From positions 1 to 57,403 of the forward strand of contig JAIBBS010000032.1 in the NCBI GenBank assembly GCA_019694555.1: a DNA stretch of 57,403 bases. Reading direction: 5' to 3'. The notes beneath the pieces were generated by a model, which saw only the letters and a program-made list of their open reading frames with translations, was not told the DNA's origin and made no database searches. Made by a program: the position numbers and the translations under genes. Source of the DNA: Nannocystaceae bacterium. GTDB taxonomy: Bacteria; Myxococcota_A; Polyangia; Nannocystales; Nannocystaceae. Of the stretch, positions 28,126 through 40,418 are shown in pieces (the stretch's first letter is position 1; the number at the start of each line of letters is the position of its first letter).

Positions 28126-30012
28126 TCAGCGTCCGTCCCCGCCCTGCGTGCGCGACAGCGCCTCGAGCTGACGCCACACGCGATCGAGGCTCGCGATCAG
28201 TCGCTGCCGGCGTTCGGTCTCACCCGGCGGCAGCTGCTCGAGCAGCTGCATCAGCTCCTGACGACGGCTGCGCAACCGCGCGGCGGTGTCGATCCGTCGG
28301 CGCCCGAGCATCGCGACCACGCCCGCGAGCGCCAGCGCGACGCCGCCCCACAGGCCGATGCGACGATAGATGGGGTTGCGCACCGGCAGGCCACCGACCG
28401 AAAACGACAGCGTCGCGCCGGGCTTGCGCGGACCCATGGTCCACACGGTCTTGTCCGGGATCGGCGACGCGTGCTCGGATCGCTGCGCACCGGCTGCCGT
28501 CAGCGTCTGCGCCGAGCCGACCAGCACGCTGGTCTCGAGCGAGTCGAGCGGCGTGCTGAACTCGATGTCGGCGACGCCGTCGTGGTCGACGATGTATGCG
28601 ACTGCGAGGCGTGCGAGCTGCCCCGGCGGGATCGGTCCTGCGAGCTGGGCGAAGGGTGCCTTCTCGTCGTGGCTGAGCAGGTCGCGCGAGACCGGCAGCA
28701 CCGTGAGCTGCTTGGCCCCGGCCGCCGGCACGATGCGCATGCCGCCTTCGGGCCAGAAGGCCTCGTTGCCCATGACCATGACGTCTTGCAGCTGGACCAC
28801 GCGCGCGAGGTCGTTCTCGAGGCCGTCGACGTCGAACTGCACCACCGAGCGCACCTGCGAGACGTCGCTGGTCGTGTCCCACACCCGCAGATCGACCGCG
28901 ACGCCGCCCTTGCGATCGACCTGGAAGAAGTCGCTCTGGTAGGGCCCGCCGTCGTAGCGCGCCTCGACCAGGTAGAACGCGTCCGACTGCACGTCGACCT
29001 CGACGTCGACGGTGCCCTTGGGCCCGGTGTCGCCGGTGTAGCGGACGTCGTTGCCGGTCTGGTCCTTCTTGACCACGACCACGCGCTGCCCCGCGACCGG
29101 CTGATCCGCGCCGTCGACGATGCGCACGCGCACGGTGCCCTGCGGCAGCCCCGGCACGAAGCGCGGACCCGGCAGCGGCGCGGGGCCCTGCTGCTGCGCC
29201 GGCGCGCTCGCCTGCGGCTTGAACTCGCCCTTGGCGAGCACCACCGCCATGCCGATCTTGGGGTCCATCTGGAACGGCGCCGAGCGCTGTGCGGCTGCGC
29301 CCGGCACCAGCGTCGCGGACACGGCCAGCTTGGTGCCCTCGGCCAGCGCCGGCGGCAGCAGCCCGGGGAACGCCGACTTGCCGCGCTCGTCGCTGGTGGC
29401 CTTGCGCGTCTGCGTGGTGCCGTCGGGCAGCGTCAGCTCGAGCGTGACCTCGACGCCGGGCAACGGCTTGCGCGCGTCGAGATCGAAGGTGCCGACCACG
29501 AGCTCGCCGGCCGGTGTGCCCTCGAGCGGGAACGCGTTGCCCGGCATCGGCACCTCGGGCCCGCCGGGCTCGCCGTGTCGCGGCGCTGCGGCGGCGCCCG
29601 AGCCCGCCGCGACCAGCATCACGCGCGTGCCCGCCTCCGCGTACAGCTCCATCGGCTGCGAGGTGAGCTCGACGCCGCCGCGGGTCGCCTTCGCGATCGC
29701 GGAGCCACCGATGAAACCGCTGAGCCCCTCGAAGCTCGCGCGGCCCTGCGCATCGGTCTTGGCCGTGCGGCTCGCGGTGCTGCCGTCGGCGCCGGTCAGC
29801 GCGAGCGTGACCTCGACGTCGACCGCGGGGGCATCGAAGCCACCGTCGAGCACGCGCACGGTGATCGAGCCCGCGGCCAGCTGCGGATCGGCGCGCGGAA
29901 TGCCCGACATCGCGCGGGGATCGATCGCCGGTCCGGCCGACACCGTCGGCGAGGACACCCACGCGCCCAGCAGCAGCGCTGCGCCGAGCAACCATCGTCG
30001 TGCGCGCGTCAT
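28126..30012 (-). CDS. Membrane-anchored protein with regulatory-like beta domains inside the ccm operon
   Basis: 628 residues from the ATG that overlaps the preceding stop (ATGA). It has a signal peptide (about 1-26, ending TVSA-GP). Several carboxypeptidase-regulatory/Ig-like beta domains follow, marked by the recurring turn D-x-x-G-x-x-x-F/V (TDAQGRASFEGL, DERGKSAFPGL, TGPKGTVDVEV). A further beta-rich region (about 380-540), one membrane span (about 558-576, GLWGGVALALAGVVAMLG) and a charged cytoplasmic helical tail (RRQELMQLLEQLPPGETERRQR) complete it. The bulk is therefore outside the cytoplasmic membrane. It sits between the zinc-ribbon protein and ccmA, co-directional and coupled, which suggests a role in cytochrome c maturation, perhaps presenting apocytochrome; this is inference. 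No Cys-containing thioredoxin-like motif is visible. I do not recognise a named family for the whole protein. Confidence 0.8.
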   Translation of the reverse strand: MTRARRWLLGAALLLGAWVSSPTVSAGPAIDPRAMSGIPRADPQLAAGSITVRVLDGGFDAPAVDVEVTLALTGADGSTASRTAKTDAQGRASFEGLSGFIGGSAIAKATRGGVELTSQPMELYAEAGTRVMLVAAGSGAAAAPRHGEPGGPEVPMPGNAFPLEGTPAGELVVGTFDLDARKPLPGVEVTLELTLPDGTTQTRKATSDERGKSAFPGLLPPALAEGTKLAVSATLVPGAAAQRSAPFQMDPKIGMAVVLAKGEFKPQASAPAQQQGPAPLPGPRFVPGLPQGTVRVRIVDGADQPVAGQRVVVVKKDQTGNDVRYTGDTGPKGTVDVEVDVQSDAFYLVEARYDGGPYQSDFFQVDRKGGVAVDLRVWDTTSDVSQVRSVVQFDVDGLENDLARVVQLQDVMVMGNEAFWPEGGMRIVPAAGAKQLTVLPVSRDLLSHDEKAPFAQLAGPIPPGQLARLAVAYIVDHDGVADIEFSTPLDSLETSVLVGSAQTLTAAGAQRSEHASPIPDKTVWTMGPRKPGATLSFSVGGLPVRNPIYRRIGLWGGVALALAGVVAMLGRRRIDTAARLRSRRQELMQLLEQLPPGETERRQRLIASLDRVWRQLEALSRTQGGDGR

Positions 30013-30831
30013 GCCGCGAGCTCCTTGCCGCAGTGCTTGCAGAACTTCGCGTCGCCGTCGTTGTCGCCGTCGCACGACGCACACACGCGCCGCGACGCCG
30101 CGGGCGTGCTCGCGGCGGCCACGGGCTCGCTCGCCTTGGCCGCGGGCTCGCTCGCCGCAGCCGGAGGCTCGCTCGCCGCAGCCGGAGGCTCGCTCGCCGC
30201 AGCCTCGGGCTCGCTCGCCGCAGCCGGAGGCTCGCTCGCCGCAGCCTCGGGCTCGCTCGCCGCAGCCACCCCGGCGTCGGCAGCCGCGGAGGTCTCCGCC
30301 GCCGCGGGCTCGTCGGCCGCGGGCTCGTCGGCCTTGGTGACCGCGACCGGATCCACCGCGAGCCCCAGCTGCTTGGCCAGCTCGGGATGCAGCCCGCGCT
30401 CGCCCTCGAGCAGCCGCATGACCTCGACCGCCTGCAGCGTGTACGCCTCGCGCACCGCGTCGTAGTCGGCCTGCGAGAGCTTGCCCATCTCGTGATCGAA
30501 GCGCAGCTCGTTGATCGCTCGCAGCAAGCGGCGCTTCTCCTCGCGCAGGTCGCGATCCGACGCGACGCCGAGCTCGGCCTCGACCTCGAGCGCGGTGTCG
30601 AGGCTGGGTCGCGACACCGCCTGCACCAGCCGGTACAGCGAGTACAGGCACAGCACCAGCGCGAACGCGGTCAGCACCAGGCTGATGGTCGCGCCGTCGA
30701 TCCGCGCCTTCGCGGCGATGCGCAGGAACAGCAGCATCAGGCCCGCGCCAGCGGGCAGGCCATACATCCACAACACCCGCTCGCGCAGCTTGGGCGCCGC
30801 AGGCGTCGGGCGTGCGCCGGGGTTGGCGGGC

Positions 30832-30839
<8 letters not shown>
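30009..30839 (-). CDS. Two-span membrane protein with CcmI-like helix and C-terminal zinc ribbon
   Basis: 276 residues from a GTG overlapping the ccmF end by eight bases. It has two membrane spans (about 23-41 and 52-71) and then a charged helical segment. That segment contains LLRAINELRFDHEMGKLSQA (residues 105-124), a pattern I associate with the CcmI/CycH-type region of many ccm clusters. Next comes an Ala/Ser/Glu/Pro linker (about 172-245) made of 21-bp repeats, and a zinc ribbon with C253-x2-C256 and C267-x2-C270. With basic residues flanking the first span, both termini should be cytoplasmic. Its position between ccmF and the 628-residue protein, where System I operons carry CcmG/CcmH/CcmI, suggests a regulatory or scaffolding part of the cytochrome c maturation machinery. 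The role is inferred only. Confidence 0.78.
30124..30270 (-). repeat. 21-bp in-frame tandem repeat, 7 copies
   Basis: Seven consecutive 21-base units based on ggctcgctcgccgcagccgga, with small substitutions, encode alternating AASEPPA/AASEPEA in the linker of the zinc-ribbon protein. The copies are close enough to recombine or slip, and the unit length preserves frame. Confidence 0.92.
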
Positions 30840-32943
<2,104 letters not shown>

Positions 32944-32947
32944 GATG

Positions 32948-33400
32948 TCACCCGGGACCGGGGTTGGAACGCGGCGCGCCAGCGGGGCCCGCACCCGGGG
33001 CACCGACGCCCTGCTCTTCTTCGTACTTCGACGGGCACTTGGCCGACATCTCGTCGCTCTCGAACACGCCGTCGACGAGGCGCCCGGTCAGCACCACCTC
33101 GCCCTCCTCCTGGAAGGTGTCGGGCGGGATGTTGGTGTAGTGCACCGGCAGGCGCTCGCCCCCGTGTTCGATCACGAAGCGCAGGTCACCGGTGGTGCCC
33201 TTCTTGCGCTCGATCGACTTCGCGACGACCACGCCGTGCACCTTGATGGTGCGGTTCTCGTACTTCGCCGGCGCCGCCATCAGCTTGTCGACGTAGAGGT
33301 ACTCGAGCACGCCCTCGCCGGTGTCCGACAGCACGAGGTAGCTCAGCGCGCCCACCAGCACGACGCCGATCCCGATCTTGGTTCCGAACCCGAGCGCCAT
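32948..33400 (-). CDS. ccmE: Heme chaperone CcmE of the CxxxY type
   Basis: Membrane-anchored periplasmic OB-fold chaperone that carries heme from CcmC to CcmF. The 150-residue product has one membrane span (about 9-25), the fold-typical phrases VDKLMAAPAKYENRTIKVHG and LTGRLVDGVFESDEMSAKCP, and a disordered Gly/Pro/Ala tail. The residue that binds heme covalently is normally His in an HxxxY motif; here the motif is C122-P-S-K-Y126. This CxxxY variant is established for some archaea and sulfate-reducing Deltaproteobacteria (System I*), where CcmH is absent. The gene starts three bases after moaA. Confidence 0.94.
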   Translation of the reverse strand: MALGFGTKIGIGVVLVGALSYLVLSDTGEGVLEYLYVDKLMAAPAKYENRTIKVHGVVVAKSIERKKGTTGDLRFVIEHGGERLPVHYTNIPPDTFQEEGEVVLTGRLVDGVFESDEMSAKCPSKYEEEQGVGAPGAGPAGAPRSNPGPG

Positions 33401-33403
33401 GCC

Positions 33404-34507
33404 TCACCCCCCGATGCTGATCATGCTCTTGCGCGGACCACCGGTGCCATCGACATGGAACCCGTGACCGTCGCGCTTGGTTCCGAGCACCCGCGCGACC
33501 ACCTCGGCCATCGCGGCCGGGCCGTGCTCCCGCAGCGCGCGGCGGAGATCGCCGGCGTCGTCGTGGCCCAGACACCCGTGCAGCTGCCCCGTGGCCGACA
33601 GGCGCACGCGGTTGCAGCCGGCGCAGAAGTTCTCCGTCATCGCACCGATGGTGCCCAGCGCCTTGCCGGCCCAGGGGCCGCGCGACACCGCGACGTAGCG
33701 CGCGGGCCCGAGCCCGGCGACGTCGCGCGCGGGCACGTCCTGCAGCGGCGCGTCGATCTCGGCCGCCACGCGCTCGCGCACCGCGGCCGCCGGCATCAGC
33801 TCGCCGGGCACGAACAGCGCGCCGCCCGACATCGGCATCAGCTCGATGAAGCGCGGCGTGGCACCGCGCGCCCACGCGAAGCGGGCGATGGTGCCGAGCT
33901 CGTCGTCGTTGAAGCCGCGCACCGCGACGGTGTTGGTCTTGACCGGCAGGCCGGCCGCGAGCGCGGCATCGATGCCCGCGAGCACGTGCTCGAGCCGCCC
34001 GCGGCGGGTGATCGCGGTGAAGCGATCGGGCTGCAGGCTGTCGAGGCTGACCGTGATCGCGGCCAGGCCCGCGTCGCGCAGCGGCCGGGCCAGCGGCGCC
34101 AGGGTCTCGCCGTTGGTGGTCATCACGACCTGCAGCGGACCTGCCGCGCCGCGCAGGCGCGCCAGCGCAGCGACCAGCTCGACGATGCCGCGGCGCCCGG
34201 TCGGCTCGCCGCCGGTCAGCCGCACCCGCTCGACGCCCGCGGCCACGAAGGCCTCGACGACCGTGACGACCTCTTCGAGCCGCAGCACCGCGTCGCGCGG
34301 GCCGTAGTCCTTCTCGCCCGCCGGCATGCAGTAGGTGCAGCGGTAGTTGCAGCGGTCGGTGACCGAGACCCGCAGGTAGCGGACGCGCCGCTGCAACCGG
34401 TCCACCAGCGGCAGCGCCTCGCAGCTGCCGGCGGCGACCACGGCGGACGCCTCGGCCTGGGCCGAGCGGACCGCTCGCGAGCGCAGCTGCACGATGGTAG
34501 CGGGCAC
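33404..34507 (-). CDS. moaA: GTP 3',8-cyclase MoaA
   Basis: Radical-SAM enzyme for the first step of molybdenum cofactor synthesis. The N-terminal cluster motif is C53-NYR-C57-TY-C60, preceded by RYLRVSVTDR, and the SAM-binding GGEP is at residues 99-102. The C-terminal second-cluster cysteines are C295, C298 and C312 (NFCAGCNRVRLSATGQLHGC). The protein ends in the Gly-Gly tail needed for function. 367 residues includes about 35 extra N-terminal residues. The GTG start has a good Shine-Dalgarno (GAGGGA) about eight bases upstream. It is the first gene of the run that continues with ccmE. Note that ActB needs no molybdopterin, so the pairing is not explained by ACIII. Confidence 0.95.
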   Translation of the reverse strand: MPATIVQLRSRAVRSAQAEASAVVAAGSCEALPLVDRLQRRVRYLRVSVTDRCNYRCTYCMPAGEKDYGPRDAVLRLEEVVTVVEAFVAAGVERVRLTGGEPTGRRGIVELVAALARLRGAAGPLQVVMTTNGETLAPLARPLRDAGLAAITVSLDSLQPDRFTAITRRGRLEHVLAGIDAALAAGLPVKTNTVAVRGFNDDELGTIARFAWARGATPRFIELMPMSGGALFVPGELMPAAAVRERVAAEIDAPLQDVPARDVAGLGPARYVAVSRGPWAGKALGTIGAMTENFCAGCNRVRLSATGQLHGCLGHDDAGDLRRALREHGPAAMAEVVARVLGTKRDGHGFHVDGTGGPRKSMISIGG

Positions 34508-34658
34508 GAAATCTTCCCTCGCGGAAGCTTGCCATAGCCCCCGCGGCCCCGCACCGCGAGAACCGGACGCGGCGCCGCCGCGACGGGGGCCTGGTGCCCC
34601 GCAGGCGCGCGTCGCTGGGGGCTGCGGCGACCGATTCGCTGCCTGGGCGTGCGCCGTG

Positions 34659-34678
34659 GCCCGCGATCAGTCGCGGGC
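34659..34678 (-). terminator. Hairpin after the oxidase operon
   Basis: GCCCGCGA-tcag-TCGCGGGC is a perfect 8-bp stem with a 4-base loop, 17 bases downstream of the ctaF stop and upstream of moaA. It is a good position for terminating the ACIII-oxidase transcript, though no T-run follows. The rest of the 188-bp gap should hold the moaA-ccm promoter, but I see no clear -35/-10 pair. Confidence 0.5.
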
Positions 34679-34695
34679 GAGCACGCCCGCCGAGC

Positions 34696-35235
34696 TCACG
34701 GCGCCTTCGCCGGAGCCTTGGCGGCGTCGCCCTTGGCGTCGGGCGCCGCACCCGCGGCCTTGCCCTCGCCCTTGGCGTCACCCTTGGCCTTGGCCTCCGC
34801 CTCGGCCTTCTGCTTGGCCTGCCACTCCGCCATGTTCGTGCGCTGCGACTCGCTCCAGTCCTTGCCGTTGTTGACGCGGAAGAACGTGCCCTGCTCCTCG
34901 TTGAGGCGCGTGCGGCTGCCGAGATCGAACAACGTGAAGAGGAAGAAGATCCCGACGAAGATCACCGTGCTCAAGAAGACGAACACGTGGAAGCGGTCGT
35001 CGTACTTGAGGTGCATGAAGTACATCGCGACCAGGGTCGCCTTCGCGAAGGCGACGACCATCGCGACGGTCAGGCTCGCGGGACCGAGGTCCGCGAACGA
35101 GACCGCGTAGGTGAGCCCGGTCAGCACGAACAGCGCGCCCAGGACCTTGTAGTACGCAGCGGCCGGCGAGACGTGCTCGTGCACCTCGACGACGTCGTCG
35201 ATGGGCTTGCCGTGGAGGAAGGTCTTCGTGGTCAT
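34696..35235 (-). CDS. ctaF: Cytochrome c oxidase subunit IV-type membrane protein
   Basis: Small accessory subunit of the heme-copper oxidase. The start MTTKTFLHGKPIDDVVEVHE has a strong ribosome-binding site (GGAAGGA). Three membrane spans (about 28-47, 55-75 and 85-105) include the family phrase FAKATLVAMYFMHLKYDDRF. The normal domain ends near residue 110. A tail of about 65 residues follows, including a disordered Ala/Lys/Gly/Glu-rich end (KQKAEAEAKAKGDAKGEGK). It is the last gene of the ACIII-oxidase operon, 17 bases after ctaE. Confidence 0.9.
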   Translation of the reverse strand: MTTKTFLHGKPIDDVVEVHEHVSPAAAYYKVLGALFVLTGLTYAVSFADLGPASLTVAMVVAFAKATLVAMYFMHLKYDDRFHVFVFLSTVIFVGIFFLFTLFDLGSRTRLNEEQGTFFRVNNGKDWSESQRTNMAEWQAKQKAEAEAKAKGDAKGEGKAAGAAPDAKGDAAKAPAKAP

Positions 35236-35252
35236 GGTCGTCGTCCTTCCGG

Positions 35253-35945
35253 TCACTTCACGAGGTAGAGCAGCGGGAACAGGAAGATCCACACCAAGTC
35301 GACGATGTGCCAGTACAGGCCCACGTTCTCGACCGGCGTGAAGTACTGCGGACCGAAGTGGCCCTTCTGCGCGCGACGCAGGATCCACGTCAGCACGATG
35401 ATGCCGGCGAGCACGTGGACGCCGTGCAGGCCCGTCATGGTGAAGTACACGCCGAAGAAGATGTGCGGCATGCCCACGAGCTCGTGGCCGTGCTCGGCGG
35501 CGTAGGCCGCGGCGCGCTCGTAGTCGAAGTACTTGCCCGGGAAGATGCCGTGGCTGAACTTGCCGGTGTACTCGAAGTACTTGACCACCATGAAGATCAG
35601 CGCGCAGCCGATGGTCATGTACAGGTTGCGGACGATGCCGGGCGTGTCACCGACCTGGGCGGAGCGAACCGCCATCGCCATGGTGAAGCTCGACGTCAGC
35701 AGCACCACCGTGTTGATGCCGCCCATGGTCTTGGACAGCAGCTCGTGGCTGCCCAGGACCATCTCCGGGTAGAAGGCGCGGACGATGAAGTAGGCCAGGA
35801 AGAGCCCACTGAACATCAGGATCTCGGTCGCCAGGAACACCCACATCCCCAGCTTCGCCGCGCCCGCCTGTTGCTCGACGGTGTCGTAGTGGTGCTGGAA
35901 GAACGCGTGGGGCGGCTTGGGCCCGTGTGCATGCGTGCTGCTCAT
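35253..35945 (-). CDS. ctaE: Cytochrome c oxidase subunit III
   Basis: Seven-span core subunit without redox centres that stabilises subunit I. The 230-residue product contains the family signatures [39 protein letters not shown] and [21 protein letters not shown] His-rich polar N-terminus of about 25 residues precedes the first span. The start has a GAGGAG ribosome-binding site and lies 18 bases after ctaD. Confidence 0.96.
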   Translation of the reverse strand: MSSTHAHGPKPPHAFFQHHYDTVEQQAGAAKLGMWVFLATEILMFSGLFLAYFIVRAFYPEMVLGSHELLSKTMGGINTVVLLTSSFTMAMAVRSAQVGDTPGIVRNLYMTIGCALIFMVVKYFEYTGKFSHGIFPGKYFDYERAAAYAAEHGHELVGMPHIFFGVYFTMTGLHGVHVLAGIIVLTWILRRAQKGHFGPQYFTPVENVGLYWHIVDLVWIFLFPLLYLVK

Positions 35946-35963
35946 GTGTCGCTCCTCGATCGC

Positions 35964-37604
<1,641 letters not shown>

Positions 37605-37620
37605 GGTCTTGCCTTCCGCC

Positions 37621-38709
37621 TTACTTCTGCGTCTTGATGAATTCGATGAGCGCAGCGATCTGCTTCTGATCGAGCTGGCCCTGGTAGCTCGGCATCTGCG
37701 CGCCGGTGAAGCCCGCGACGATCTTGGCCTGCGGGCGCAGGATCGACTCGGTGATGTAGTTGTCGTCGACGGTCAGGGAGCTGCCGTCCGCCATGGTCTC
37801 CTGGCGGCCATACAGGGCCTTCCAGCTGGGACCGGTCGCGGGCGCGCCATCGAGGGTGTGGCAGGCGTTGCAGCCGCGGCGGGTGTAGATGCGGCGGCCG
37901 AACTCGGCCGGCGCCTCGCCGGGCTTGGCCTCGAGCTTGGAGGCCTCCTTGAGCGCGGCCTCGTACATCTCGGGCTCGAGCACCTTGATGACGCCGGTCA
38001 TCGAGGAGTGGCGGTCACCGCAGTACTCGGCGCAGAAGATGTTGAACTCGCCGACCGTGGTCGCCTCGAACCACAGCGTGGTGTAGCGGCCCGGGACCAC
38101 GTCCTTCTTGATGCGGAACGCCGGGATGTAGAACGAGTGCAGCACGTCCTCCGACGTCATCGTCAGCCGCACCGGTCGGCCCTTGGGCACGATCATCGTC
38201 AGCTGCGGCTCGTCGACGTTGGACGTCAGGCTCACGCCGGGGTTGTCCGGGTACTCGACCGTCCAGAACCACTGTCGCCCGACCACGCGGATGTTGATCG
38301 CGTCCGCGGGCGGCGTGGTCTGCTTGAGGTAGTCGATCTCGGCCCAGGCGAAGATCACGACCAGCAGCACCGCCGGGATGGCGCTCCACAGGAACTCGAT
38401 CTTGCCGTTGTGCGTGATCGACGAGGTCTTCTGATCCTCGCTGCGGCGCTTGTACTTCCACATGAAGTACACCATCGCGCCGATGACCAGCACGAAGAAG
38501 AACACGTCGAGCGCGACGATGAAGAGGTAGAGGTTGTCGGTGCTGCGCGCGAACGTCGATGCCTCGGTCGGGAGCGCCCAGTTGTGGGCAGTCTCGAGCG
38601 GGGGCAGCTTCGGCGCAGCGGCCGCGGCCTTCTCCACCACCGGCGCCGCCGCACCGGCGGCCGCCTTCGCGGCTTCCTTGGTCTCAGGAGCGAAGAACAT
38701 GCTGAGCAT
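37621..38709 (-). CDS. ctaC: Cytochrome c oxidase subunit II fused to cytochrome c (caa3 type)
   Basis: Carries the CuA entry site and a C-terminal heme c domain, making this a caa3 oxidase. In the 362-residue product the spans are at about 60-84 and 105-124. CuA ligands are H191, C226, E228, C230, H234 and M237 ([12 protein letters not shown]). The heme site is C280-NA-C283-H284, with M339 the likely axial ligand (AQMPSY). The N-terminal 45 residues are Ala/Lys-rich ([20 protein letters not shown]) with no recognisable signal peptide or lipobox, which is unusual. The start ATG overlaps the sco stop (TGATG); a second in-frame ATG is three codons later. Confidence 0.95.
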   Translation of the reverse strand: MLSMFFAPETKEAAKAAAGAAAPVVEKAAAAAPKLPPLETAHNWALPTEASTFARSTDNLYLFIVALDVFFFVLVIGAMVYFMWKYKRRSEDQKTSSITHNGKIEFLWSAIPAVLLVVIFAWAEIDYLKQTTPPADAINIRVVGRQWFWTVEYPDNPGVSLTSNVDEPQLTMIVPKGRPVRLTMTSEDVLHSFYIPAFRIKKDVVPGRYTTLWFEATTVGEFNIFCAEYCGDRHSSMTGVIKVLEPEMYEAALKEASKLEAKPGEAPAEFGRRIYTRRGCNACHTLDGAPATGPSWKALYGRQETMADGSSLTVDDNYITESILRPQAKIVAGFTGAQMPSYQGQLDQKQIAALIEFIKTQK

Positions 38710-39593
38710 CACGATACCGCCTCCGCGCGGTGTTCGTTCGAGAGCACGGCGGGCGCACGCTTGCGTCGCTCCCGCCGCCAGAAGATCGCCAGGGTCACGG
38801 CGACGATGAGAAAGGTGAGCGTGGCGCCGATGCGCATGAACCCGAAGGCCCACGGCCCGTAGCGCCCGATGGTGTGGTCGTACGCGAAGCAGCTCAGGTA
38901 GAGCTTCTCCATCGGCGTACCGATCTTGCCCTGCCCGGCCTCGAGCAGCGCGAACTTGATGTCGCGCGGCTCGTAGGTGAGACCGTACAGGTACTGCGCG
39001 ATGGTGCCGTCGGGCGTCAGGAACATCGCCACCGCGGGGTGCGCGAACTGGTTCTGCTCCGCGTCGTAGGCGAACGAGATGCCGAGGTTGGCCGCGAGCG
39101 CCTGGATCGACAGCGCATCGCCGCGCAGGAACTGCCACTGCACGTCGGGCCCGCGTCCGAGCTGGTCGAGGATCTGCTCGCGCTTGTGCACGGCATCCTC
39201 GGCGGTCTCGTCGGGGTCGATGCTGACGGTGACGACCTGGAAGTGCTCGTCGCCGGGGGTCCAGTCGAGCTCCGACAGCGCGTCCGCGAGGCCCGTCAGC
39301 TGCACGCTGCAGACCACGCGGCAGCGGTAGTAGTTGAGCGTCAGCAGCACCGGGCGCTTGCCGTCGAGCACGTCGCCCAACCGCACCGCGTTGCCGGCCG
39401 GATCGCGGAACGTCAGCTCGCGGTCGAGCCGCTCGCCGCGGTGCTCGTCGACGTCGATGGCGCGCATCTCCGGCGACAGCGGCTGCGCTGCGACCGGCGG
39501 TGCCGACAGCTCCTCCGCCTGCACGGCAGACGCGCTCGTGCCGACCCACAGGGACGTGAGCAGCGCGAGCGAGAGCTGTGCGAGGCGGGACAT
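38709..39593 (-). CDS. Sco-family copper chaperone with C-terminal membrane span
   Basis: Thioredoxin-fold protein thought to deliver copper to, or reduce, the CuA site of subunit II. The 294-residue product has a signal peptide (about 1-26) and the metal-binding motif C91-RVV-C95 (NYYRCRVVCSVQL). H185 (QFAHPAVAMFL) is the third ligand, and a membrane span near residues 250-272 is followed by a basic tail. A C-terminal rather than N-terminal anchor is a known variant of Sco in ACIII-oxidase operons. It lies immediately upstream of, and overlaps, ctaC, its expected client. Confidence 0.9.
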   Translation of the reverse strand: MSRLAQLSLALLTSLWVGTSASAVQAEELSAPPVAAQPLSPEMRAIDVDEHRGERLDRELTFRDPAGNAVRLGDVLDGKRPVLLTLNYYRCRVVCSVQLTGLADALSELDWTPGDEHFQVVTVSIDPDETAEDAVHKREQILDQLGRGPDVQWQFLRGDALSIQALAANLGISFAYDAEQNQFAHPAVAMFLTPDGTIAQYLYGLTYEPRDIKFALLEAGQGKIGTPMEKLYLSCFAYDHTIGRYGPWAFGFMRIGATLTFLIVAVTLAIFWRRERRKRAPAVLSNEHRAEAVS

Positions 39594-39615
39594 GGTGGAC
39601 GTCGTCGTGGGGCGA

Positions 39616-40398
39616 TCAGCCGGCGCCGCCGGGCTCCGGTGCGGGCTCGGGTGCACCGCCGTCGGCCTTGGCCTCGGGCGTCTTGGGCTTGGCCGGCTTG
39701 GCCGGCTTCGCGGGCTTGGCCGGCTTCTCCGCGGGCGCGTCGCCCTCGGGCTTCGCGGGCGCATCGCCTGGCGGCTGGGCGGGCTCGCCTTTGGTGCCCT
39801 CGGTCGGGACGGCACCACCGGGCGCTGCACCGCCGGGCGCTGCACCGCCGGGCGCTGCACCGCCGGGCGCCGCACCATCGGTCGGCGCCGCGCCACCGGG
39901 GGCCGGCGTCGGCGCGGGCGTCGGCGTCGGCTCGGGCTTGGGCACCACCGGCGCCGCGGGCACAGCCGCGGGCGCCTGATCGTCCGCGCTCTTCCAACCC
40001 TGCGGCCGGGCCTTGGAGGCCTTGAGCAGCTCGGGATCGTCGAGCACCGAACGCCGCGCGTTGGCCAGCGGCATGGTGTAGCGCGTGGTCACGGTGCCGG
40101 CGTCGTCGAGCTCGCGCACCGCGACCTTGCCCCAGCCGGTCTTCTCCTTGTGCATCTGGTCGCGGTACTCGGCGATGCGGAAGCCGCCCTCGTGGGCGCG
40201 GCTGTCCTCGAGCGCGAGCACCTGCATGTTGAACAGCTGCACGACGCCGATGCCGGCGAGCAGCGTCAGCGCCGACAACCCGAACAACAGGTTGAACAGG
40301 CGCGAGTTGGGCATGCGATCGATCTCGTGGCCGACGATGCCGTGATCGTCGTGCCCGTGATCGTGCCCGTGGGCGTCCTTGTGGTGTTGGTCAGCCAT
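39616..40398 (-). CDS. His-rich, repeat-tailed membrane protein in the ActG position
   Basis: 260 residues from MADQHHKDAHGHDHGHDDHG. The first 24 residues hold eight His plus several Asp, a likely metal-binding or pH-sensitive segment. One membrane span follows (about 35-55, RLFNLLFGLSALTLLAGIGV), then a soluble segment (about 56-125, EYRDQMHKEKTGWGKVAVRE, TMPLANARRSVLDDPELLKA). The last 120 residues are low-complexity: PTPAPTPAP, then four 15-bp repeats encoding AAPGG, then KPAKPAKPAKPAKP. It lies between actF and sco. ACIII complexes contain one or two small extra membrane subunits (ActG/ActH) with weak sequence conservation, so this is probably one of them, but I cannot prove it from sequence. 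Confidence 0.7.
   Translation of the reverse strand: MADQHHKDAHGHDHGHDDHGIVGHEIDRMPNSRLFNLLFGLSALTLLAGIGVVQLFNMQVLALEDSRAHEGGFRIAEYRDQMHKEKTGWGKVAVRELDDAGTVTTRYTMPLANARRSVLDDPELLKASKARPQGWKSADDQAPAAVPAAPVVPKPEPTPTPAPTPAPGGAAPTDGAAPGGAAPGGAAPGGAAPGGAVPTEGTKGEPAQPPGDAPAKPEGDAPAEKPAKPAKPAKPAKPKTPEAKADGGAPEPAPEPGGAG
39812..39871 (-). repeat. 15-bp in-frame tandem repeat, 4 copies
   Basis: Four units based on gcaccgccgggcgct encode the AAPGG repeats in the tail of the His-rich ActG-position protein. The two middle copies are identical and the outer ones differ by one base. Confidence 0.9.
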
Positions 40399-40418
40399 GG
40401 CCGTCGTTCGCCTCGCCG

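Noticed and set aside
30124..30270. CRISPR-like appearance of the regular 21-bp repeats
   Set aside because: There are no unique spacers; units are contiguous, keep reading frame and encode a protein linker.
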